A stretch of 35,313 bases of DNA from contig NZ_PQSR01000081.1 of the NCBI RefSeq assembly GCF_002920635.1, positions 1 through 35,313 of the forward strand. Reading direction: 5' to 3'. Positions within the stretch are counted from its first letter, which is position 1. Every line of letters begins with the position of its first letter. The position numbers and the translations under genes were made by a program. The DNA is from Streptomyces sp. Ru72 (GTDB lineage Bacteria > Actinomycetota > Actinomycetes > Streptomycetales > Streptomycetaceae). The notes below the pieces were generated by a model. That model ran no database searches. It was not told the DNA's origin and was given only the letters and a program-made list of their open reading frames with translations. This document shows positions 7,696 to 15,300 of the stretch, piece after piece.

Positions 7696-8130
7696 TCAGT
7701 TGGCTGCCGCCCCTGGCAGGCGACGAAGGCCGACGACATCCCTCCTGCGGCGACGCGGAGACGTACCGAAGAAGACGACCTGCCCATGCATGGTCGACGA
7801 AGAGCCGAGCGAGTGGTAACTGCGCAAGCTAAGGCACGGGCGAGGGACTCCTGCTCCAGTGCCCGTTCCTCCAGCGGTCGCTCGGATCCGGCCGAGGAGA
7901 CCCCGCATGATCTCCTCGGCGGGTTCTTCTACGCAGGGGGCGCGGCGCGGGCTCGGGTTGACGTAGATCAGCCCGGTCCCCAACGCCAGCGCGACGGCCG
8001 GCGTGATCGAGCGGCCCGCCGCGCCCGCCGTGTCGCGGGGGCGGCGGGCCAGGACACGCGGGGTGATCGCGAGGGCCGAGAGGACCGACGCGACCACCAG
8101 CGCGTCCACGGGTACCCGCACGTCCGTCAC
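7696..8130 (-). pseudogene. Truncated membrane-protein gene
   Basis: A GTG at 8130 overlaps the stop of the upstream broken gene (GTGA), as in a translationally coupled pair. The first ~55 residues look like a real membrane protein: VDALVVASVLSALAITP, a basic loop ARRPRDTAGAAGR, then a second hydrophobic run SITPAVALALGTGLIYVN. After YVN the sequence becomes Pro/Arg/Ser-rich and loses coding character, and a perfect hairpin (7891-7920) falls inside the frame. I read this as a gene cut off near 7960, with the rest of the 144-codon frame running through unrelated DNA. Function unknown. Confidence 0.5.
7891..7920. terminator. Perfect hairpin, terminator-like
   Basis: GCCGAGGAGA (7891-7900) pairs exactly with TCTCCTCGGC (7911-7920) around a 10-base loop. 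Neither strand has a T-run immediately after it. It lies in decayed DNA and may be the leftover terminator of a lost gene. Confidence 0.5.
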
Positions 8131-8522
8131 GTGTGCAGGTACACCTCGCATGTCGCGCCCGTCCGGTGGACGACCACCCCGATGAGTCCGGTCGCGTTCG
8201 CCGACCGGACGTACCGGCCCGGGAGGACACCCGACGGTTGCGGGCGCCCAAGGGCACGACAAGACGGCCGCCTCGCATCGGCGTCACTGTCCGACCAGCC
8301 GTGGTACTTGGCGAAGACCTCGGTGGCGACGATGCGGTGATCCGCCGGCGTCGTCGTGCGGAACCGGTTGCCGGCCATGAAGCCGGGCACCGCCCAACAC
8401 GGCAGCTGCAACACGGCGGCCATCGGCTACGTGTCGTCCGCAGCGCTGGCGTAGTAGCCCATCACCTTCGCGGACGGTGGCACCTTGAGGTCGAAGTCCC
8501 TGAACGCCTGTTCGGAACTCAC
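8127..8522 (-). pseudogene. Decayed conserved gene with an in-frame stop
   Basis: Reading from GTG 8522, the frame gives SSEQAFRDFDLKVPPSAKV and MGYYASAADDT, then hits TAG at 8427-8429. After the stop it continues in the same frame with recognisably protein-like sequence: FMAGNRFRTTTPADHRIV, ATEVFAKYHGWSDSDADA and VRSANATGLIGVVVHRTGAT, ending EVYLHT. Between SDADA and VRSANAT the coding look moves to another frame (RLVVPLGARNRRV), so two compensating frameshifts are likely as well. The layout suggests an extracytoplasmic protein of actinomycetes, but I cannot name it. It is followed by an overlapping, truncated membrane-protein gene and preceded by an IS630 remnant. Confidence 0.6.
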
Positions 8523-8559
8523 GTCGGTAGGCGGGGCGGTGTGATCGGTGCCATCGCAC

Positions 8560-8766
8560 ATCGGACGGGTATGGACTGCAGGGCGTGTCGAGAACCGACA
8601 GCTCTCCGGTCAACTGCCCGCCGCTCTGACTTCAACTCCTTGGCCACCGCGCACGGCCAGGGCCTGCGCCGTCTTGCGACGGCGCACCCATCCGCGCAGC
8701 ACCTGCCCGTTCCTCGGCGGTCAGTTCCAAGGGCACAAGCTTCAGACTCGGCACCCGCCCACCCTG
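8560..8766 (-). mobile_element. Remnant of an IS630-type transposase gene
   Basis: On the minus strand the sequence reads LKLVPLELTAEER, then after removal of one extra G (the CCC at about 8705-8708 on the plus strand) continues QVLRGWVRRRKTAQALAVR. This is the N-terminal helix-turn-helix opening typical of IS630-family transposases (LT..ER..L..W.RR.K.AQALA.R). Beyond it only short scraps such as AVAKELKSERRAV remain before the similarity ends. The DDE catalytic domain and terminal repeats are absent. It is an inactive fragment of about 200 bases, and direct evidence of past transposition beside the toxin locus. Confidence 0.6.
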
Positions 8767-8806
8767 CAAGCCACCGAAGAATGAACGACTCAGGACACCA
8801 GCACGT

Positions 8807-9274
8807 CTACGACGCCCTCAGCTCTCCGACCATGCCGATCAGCTTCCGATGGGCCGGGTTTTCTTGGAAGGTCGGATAGCGCCGAGAAATGAATTCCAAT
8901 ACCTCGCTGGAGAACCTGAAGGCGACGGCCAAGAACTCGGCGACCGCGCAGTGCCCGAGCACGGGATCCCAGGACCTCGTCACGGTCACCGTTTCGCCAT
9001 CGAGCGTGAAGTGAATCAGCAGATCGTTCTCCGTGAAGCTGATGCGCCCGGGATTCCCCTGCCGAATGTCGCGGGCCGCAAGAAGCAAACAGAAGACGAA
9101 GTCGAGGGCTGGTGTCCCGGGGAATGCTTCGCTTCCGAACTCATCAGTGGTGATGGACACTTCCATTTCGAAGTACTCGTACCGTAGGTCCATCTCGCTG
9201 GCACCCACCAGCTTGGCGAGCTTCTTGTCGTTGAGCGCCCGCATGGAGTCCGGGACAAAGGTGATGTCAAACAT
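8807..9274 (-). CDS. Probable immunity protein of the YD-repeat toxin
   Basis: A 155-residue soluble protein without signal peptide, encoded 104 bases downstream of the toxin stop on the same strand, the standard place for the cognate immunity protein. ATG 9274 has a GGAG five bases upstream; a GTG at 9331 in frame would start inside a strong hairpin and is less likely. The sequence is acidic and alternates strands and helices: DLRYEYFEMEVSITTDEFG, TPALDFVFCLLLAARDIR, DLLIHFTLDGETVTVTRSW, ending in a helical HRKLIGMVGELRAS. It looks less GC-rich than the flanking genes, as is common for toxin and immunity cassettes. I recognise no family with confidence. The function rests on position: it should bind and neutralise the toxin tip in the cytosol of producer and kin. 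Confidence 0.7.
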   Translation of the reverse strand: MFDITFVPDSMRALNDKKLAKLVGASEMDLRYEYFEMEVSITTDEFGSEAFPGTPALDFVFCLLLAARDIRQGNPGRISFTENDLLIHFTLDGETVTVTRSWDPVLGHCAVAEFLAVAFRFSSEVLEFISRRYPTFQENPAHRKLIGMVGELRAS

Positions 9275-9315
9275 TACGCTCCAAGACTGCAATCGGAGGA
9301 TGTCGAGGTCTGTGC

Positions 9316-9359
9316 GGTCGGTCGCCCGCACCGCAGAGGAGCGGTGCGGGCGAACCGAC
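9316..9359 (-). terminator. Strong hairpin between toxin and immunity genes
   Basis: CGCCCGCACCGC (9323-9334) and GCGGTGCGGGCG (9341-9352) form a perfect 12-bp stem around the loop AGAGGA. The stem continues outwards with six more complementary bases (GTCGGT/ACCGAC) past a single bulge. It begins about 20 bases after the toxin stop and ends about 40 bases before the immunity ATG. There is no T-run. It could be a partial terminator, a processing site or an mRNA-protecting structure setting the toxin:immunity ratio. Confidence 0.65.
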
Positions 9360-9378
9360 GTGCCAGGCGAACGGATTC

Positions 9379-12300
9379 CTACGGAATGGGGTGAGCGGTT
9401 CTCAGGCTGCCATCCGGGTTCAGAACTACCTTGATCCCGTACGCTCTGTTGGTCCCCAGGCCCCGGGCCTGCATCTCACTGAGGATTCCCACGCCGTCGG
9501 GACCCGCGTTGACCCTGCCCTCGTAAACGTAGCCGTCACGTCCCCCGTCGTTGGGCTTGGCAGGGTTGTTCTTCACAACCTGCTGAATCCACTGTTGTAC
9601 CTTCTTGCCCTTACCGATGAACGCGCCCTTGGTGCGCGGATCGTACTCCGAGCCACCGATGCGGTGCCTGTCGAGGACATGCTGCCAGCCATCGTGATCA
9701 TCGGTCTTCCAGGTGATGTCCGGGTTCTGCGCACCGGGGTCCGACGGGTCGAAACGAGGACCACTGCCACCGCCACCGCCCGATGAACCGCTGTCGGAGC
9801 TTCGCAGATTGCCCAGGTCCTTGCCGAGGTTGGTCGCCCCGTCGACAGCCATCGTGGCCCCACCGTACGCGGTCGCGAAGCCGGTTGCCGCCACAGCGGC
9901 GCCGGCCACACACGACAGGCCGAGCGTCTCGATGCCGCCGGCGATGCACATGGCAGCGCCACCGACCATCATGTCGGCGCCACCGAACAGGCCTGCCACG
10001 CCGAGACCGGTCTCGAGGAGATCGCCGCCGATGTCGGACAGCGTGTCGGAGTTGTCGGAGAACCAGTCCCCCACTGCCGAGGCGGTGTCCGAGCACCAGT
10101 CGCACCAGCTATGACCATCGAGCTCGATGTTGGTGGTCGGGTTACCGCCGGTGAAGGCGTACCGGTTCCCGGTGTACGGGTCGGCGCCGAGGCTCATGTC
10201 GGCCAGGGCCCCGTTGTACATGTCCCGGGTGGTGAAGCGGTTGAGCCCCGGGTCGTAGTCGCGGAAGCCCATGTCGTAGGTGCCGGACTGGGCGTCCCAG
10301 CGCTTGGCGTTGTAGCGGTAGGGGTTGTACGCCTCCTTCGTGGGGTCTGCGGCATCGGGCTTGTCGATGCCCGTGAACTCGGACTCATCGTCGGAGCCGT
10401 AGGCCGTGTAGCCGTACGTCGCCTTGGTGTCGCCGTTCTTGTCAGTGAGGGTTTCGACGTCGGTGTGGCTGTTGTAGCTGTAGTAGCCGTCCTCAGTCGT
10501 GCCGTCGGTGTTGTACTTGATCTGCGAGAGGCGTTCGCCCCACGGGCTGTACTGGTAGGACTTGGTGAGCGTGCCGGCGACCTTCTCGTCCAGGACTTCG
10601 CTGGACAGGCCCAAGTACTCGTAGTCCGTGGTCTTGCCGTTGGCGGTTTCTGAGGTGGTGCGGTCGAGCGGGTCGAAGGTGTACGTGGTCGACTTCAGCG
10701 CTCCAGTGCTGTCCGCCTTCTCGGACTTGATGACGTGGTCGAAGCCGTCGTACGTGTTCCGCTGAACGATCTGGCCGCCGGTGGTGACTGACTCTTCGCG
10801 GCCAAACGGATCGTAGTTGTAGTTGGCTGTCGCCCCGGACGTGGTCGCGGTCAGCAGTCGGTTGCGGTCGTAGTTGAACGCAGTCGTGATGCCCTGAACC
10901 GTCTGGTTGATGACGTTGGCGTTGTTGTCGTGGACGTACGTCTCCGTCGCTGCGCCGTTGCCCGTTTTCACGGTCTTCGCCAGGCGGTCGGCCGGGTCGT
11001 ATGTGTAGTCCGTGGTGGAGGAGAGGTACGCCGTGTGGTCGTCGGCGTTCATCTTCTTCGCCACGTCCTGCGCCTTGTTCCCGTTGGGGTCGTAGGCGTA
11101 GGTGTGCGAGGAGACAAGGGTGCCGTTGGGCTTCTTCTCCGTGGTGGACCTGGCCAGGCCGTCCAGGAAGTACGTGTAGTCAACGGTGTTGCCGTTGGCC
11201 TTGGTCTCCTGGAGCTTCTGCCCGCGGTCGGTGTACGTGTATGACGTCACCTTCGGCGACGCATCCGTGGCGGACTTGCCGACCGAGACCGTCTTCACCA
11301 GCTCACGCAGGTCGTACGTGTACTTGGAGAACTGGTCGGGGTGCGTGATCGTGTCCGGCTTGCCGTCCGCGTCGTACGCGTACGACGTGGACTTTTTCTC
11401 CACACCGGCGAGCGACTCGGTCACCTTCTGGACCTGGTTGAGGCCGGTGTAGGCGATCGTGTATGCGTCGATCTTCGCCGTCGACGACGTGTCGTCGATC
11501 TTGGTGAGGTTGCCGTTCGCGTCATAGGTGTACGCGAACGTCTCCTTCTCGTTGTCGGTCTCACCCGAGTTGTCGCGGACCAGCTTCACCCCATCGGCAA
11601 CGACCGTGCCGCCGCTGTTCTGGAACAGCTGCAGCTTGGCCGCGTTGCCCTGGGTGAAGGAGTACGAGCCCAGCGAGACCCAGGTGCCCTGGTTCGCGGT
11701 CGCGTTCTGGTCGATCGTCTTGTCGACCGCGCCGGTCGCGTGGGTGAGCGTGTACTTGGCCGTCGTCGCGGCACCGGTGACCTTCGGGAACTTCACGTAC
11801 GCGGTGTACGTGCCGTCCTCGGGGATGTTGAGCGTCCACGTGAAGGCGTCCGTGCCTGTGCCCGCCGCGTGGGTGAGGTGGTTGTAGCCCTGCTGGCCGG
11901 TGATGTCACCGGAGGTCCAGGTGCCGGTCTTCGACGTGTTCTGGGTGTCGGAGTTGTCGACCAGCACCACCGCGCTACCGACCGGCACACCGTCGTCCGA
12001 ACGCGACTTCAGCTTGCCGTCCGGGTAGTACGACCACGTCATCGTGCGGTTGGAGGAACCGCCCGCCGACGTCAGCGTGCGGGCCGTCTGCTGGCCCAGC
12101 TCGTTGTAGTCGTAGCTGGTGGCGATGTCCCACGGGTCCGTGGAGGACTCCACCCAGCCGTTGTCGTAGTAACTGTAGGTGGTTTCGTTGCGGACCGTCT
12201 CACCGTCCGACGGCGGCAGCGAGGTCTTCGCCACCCGGCCGACCGCGTCGTACGTCGTCTGGGTGTAGACGTTCGGGTCGTTGTAGCGGGCGTCCGCCGG

Positions 12301-15300
12301 ATCGTAGGGCTGGTACTGCTTGATCGGGCGGTTCAGCGCGTCGTACTCGGTGCGCTGCGTGAACGCCGTGGTCGTGCCAGCGGCGACGGCCCGAGGTGTG
12401 ATCACCTTGGTCGTGTTGCCGACCTGGTCGTACTCGTACTTCGTCGTGTTGTACGTAATGGTCGACGTGCCGTCGTGCGGGACCTTGACCTGGATCTGCT
12501 TGCCGCGCTCGTCGTAGGTGATGAGCGTGGTGTTGTTCTCCGCGTCCGTGGTGGAGACGACCAGGCCGTCCTTGTCGTAGGCCTTCTTCGTGGTCTTGCC
12601 GGCCGCGTCCGTGACGGCCGTGACCCGGTGGTCCAGGTCGTATGCCGTCTTGGTCGTGTAGTCGGTCGTGTCGGTCGTCGCGTTCTTCTTCGGGTCGATG
12701 ACCGTGACGACGTTGCCGGCGTTGTCGTACTCGTAACTGATCTTGTCGTTGTCGGCGTTCACCACCGACGTCAGCTGGTAGATCGCGTCGTAGTTGTTGG
12801 TGGTGACATAGTCGGTGGAGTCCGACGTGGTCAGGTTGCCCTTGGGCTCCGTCGTCGTCTTGAGGTTACCGACCTTGTCGTACGTGTAGGTCGTCACCCG
12901 GGCGTCCGACGTGGCCGCGTCCTTGGGCTCCTCCAGCGACGTCACCTGGTCCGCCGCGTCGTACACCGCCTGGTAGACGGCGCCGTTCGTCGCCGTCGAC
13001 TTGGTGACGTTGTCGTTCGCGTCGTACTCCGGCGCCGGAGTCGTGATCAGGACACCCTTGTCCTGCTCCTTGGGCACCTTCTTCACCAGCGGACGGCCGA
13101 ACGTGTCATACGTCTGCGTGGTCACCTTCTGATTGGCGTCGGTGACCTGCGTGACCTGGCCCCGCTCGTCGTACACGAACAGCGTCGACTTGCTCAGCGC
13201 GTCCGTGATCGTCGTCGGATAGCCGGTCGGGCCGAAACCGCTGTACGTCGTCGGATTGCCGTTGGCGTCCGTCGCCTTGGTCAGCTCGCCATAGGAGTCG
13301 TACGCGTACGTCGTGGTGTAGTCACCCGCCGTCGACGTCGCGACACCCTTCGGGTCCGTGACCGACGTCAGGTTGCCGAACGAGTCGTAGCCGAACTGCC
13401 AGGCACGGCCCTCCGGGGAGGTCTTGCGGAACAGGTCGGCCGAGTAGCCGTCCGCACGCGTCTGGTACTCGTACTTGGCCGCGTTCGGCGGCCACTTGGT
13501 CGTGTCCGACACACAGGTGGTCGTCTGGTCGGGCACGCCCGCCTTGTTGTTCTCCGCATCGCGCTGCCAGAGCGGGTAGCCCGTCTTCTGGTCGTAGCAG
13601 TACGCGGTCTTGGCGCCGTTGGGCTCCTCCAGGTAGGTGACGTTGTTGTCGGCGTCCCACGACATCTTCGTCGTCTCGGACTTGGCGTTGGTCGTCTGGA
13701 CCGGGCGGCCGAAGTCGTCCGTGACGTACTTCGTGGCGTGCGACTCGGCGTCCGTGACCGTGGTGTCGGTGAACTTGGTGTTCGCGGTGTCGGCCGCGTA
13801 CGCGAAGTCCGTGGTGCCGCCGATGCGGTCGGTGATGGTCTTCGTCCACCAGTGGTACTTCGGGTCGTCGCCGGTCTGCGGGGCGTAGTACGACAGCTGG
13901 GTCGCGTTGCCGCGCGGGTCGGTGGCCTTGACCAGCTTGACGTTCTTGTTGCCCTGGGTGGCGTCGTAGGTGAACTTGAAGACCTTCGGCTGGGAGGAGC
14001 CGTCACCGTCGGTGAACTGCCCCAGCAGGCCCTTCGTCGTGTAGTAGAAGGAGATCTTGCGGACGGGCAGGCCCGAGACGGATGCGGAGATGTCCGTGAT
14101 GGACTTGATGTGGTCGTAGATCTTGGAGTTGGTCAGGTTGCTGCCGGTGACCTTGGCGCCGGTGTCGTCGATGTAGTCGTACGACGCGTCGCCTTTCTTG
14201 TAGTACTCCACCGTCAGCGACTGCCGGCCCGCCGGGTCGGTGATGTACGTGAGGAACTTCGTCGGCTTGTTGTTGGACTTGCGCTCCTCGTACGTGTACG
14301 TCTGCGTGTTGGAGTTCTTGTCGACGATCGACGTCAGGTAACCGTCGCAGCCGAAGTAGAACCGCGTGCCGTCCGGGCGCAGCAGCGTCCAGGCGTCCGG
14401 GACCGGGTCCTTGTCCGGGGTACAGTCCAGGCCCGCCTTGGCCGTCACCTTGTAGTGGACACCGGCGGGGGCCTTCCAGGTTCCGTCGGCCTGCTTGGTG
14501 AAGACGTGGGTGGTGCCATCCCCGTCGGGGAGGCGGATCTCGGTCGGGTTGGGGTTGGGGTGGAAGTCCAGCGGAGCCCCGAGCCGGATCGGTCCGGCGA
14601 GCTGCGCGGACCAGCCCGCACCGGAGACCGTGTCGGAGGTGTCGAGTGAGTTGTAGGCGAAGCGTGCGAACGTCGTCAGCCCGCGGCCGGGGTTGGTGAA
14701 CGCGTTGTAGGACCAGACGGTGTTGCCGGAGGCGAGGTTGTTCATCACCGTCGAGCCGGCACCGGTGTTCTTGCCCGTGTAGGAGTAGAACTTCTCCAGG
14801 CCCAGCGCGTCGGAGGTCGGGTCCTCCACCGCCACGTTCTGCTTCAGCGGCTGGATGCTGGTGTTCGTCGCTGACAGCCAGGAGCCGTCGGAGACCTTCT
14901 TGACGTCCCAGCCCAGCACGTAGTCGGTGCGCTTGCTGCCGGAGTCGGAGTTGATCGGTGTCTTGACCTGCGCCTGGATCGTCGCCGACTGGCCCGGGTT
15001 GAGGGCCGGGATTGCCGTGGAGAGCTGGTTGCCGCCGTTTGTGACGTCCGTGCCGTCCGGCAGCTTCCAGGTGTACGACAGCACCCGCTCACCGGACGCC
15101 CACGCACTCGACGTGGTGTTGGTGACCGTGAAGTCCACCGTGTACGTCGAGTTCGGGGTCATCCGGGCCGGGGTCTGCGGCGCGTAGTACGTGTCATCCG
15201 TCGTGGAGTCGACGTAGATCACCCGCAGCAGCGGGCCGAGCTGGGGATCGGACGCCTCCGAGCTCAGGAACAGGGTGCGCTCCTGCGGGCCGGTCGACGT

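Noticed and set aside
7663..8340. Plus-strand frame of 225 codons in the decayed region
   Set aside because: Product is Arg/Ala/Asp-rich, without domain or ribosome site; minus-strand remnants explain the stretch better.
9275..9331. GTG 9331 as the immunity gene start
   Set aside because: It lies inside the strong hairpin and the added 19 residues look non-conserved; ATG 9274 has GGAG upstream.
11341..14649. Very long plus-strand open frame opposite the giant toxin gene
   Set aside because: Its product is almost entirely Arg, Val, Gly and Leu, the usual antisense shadow of a GC-rich gene, and the minus-strand YD-repeat protein is unmistakable.
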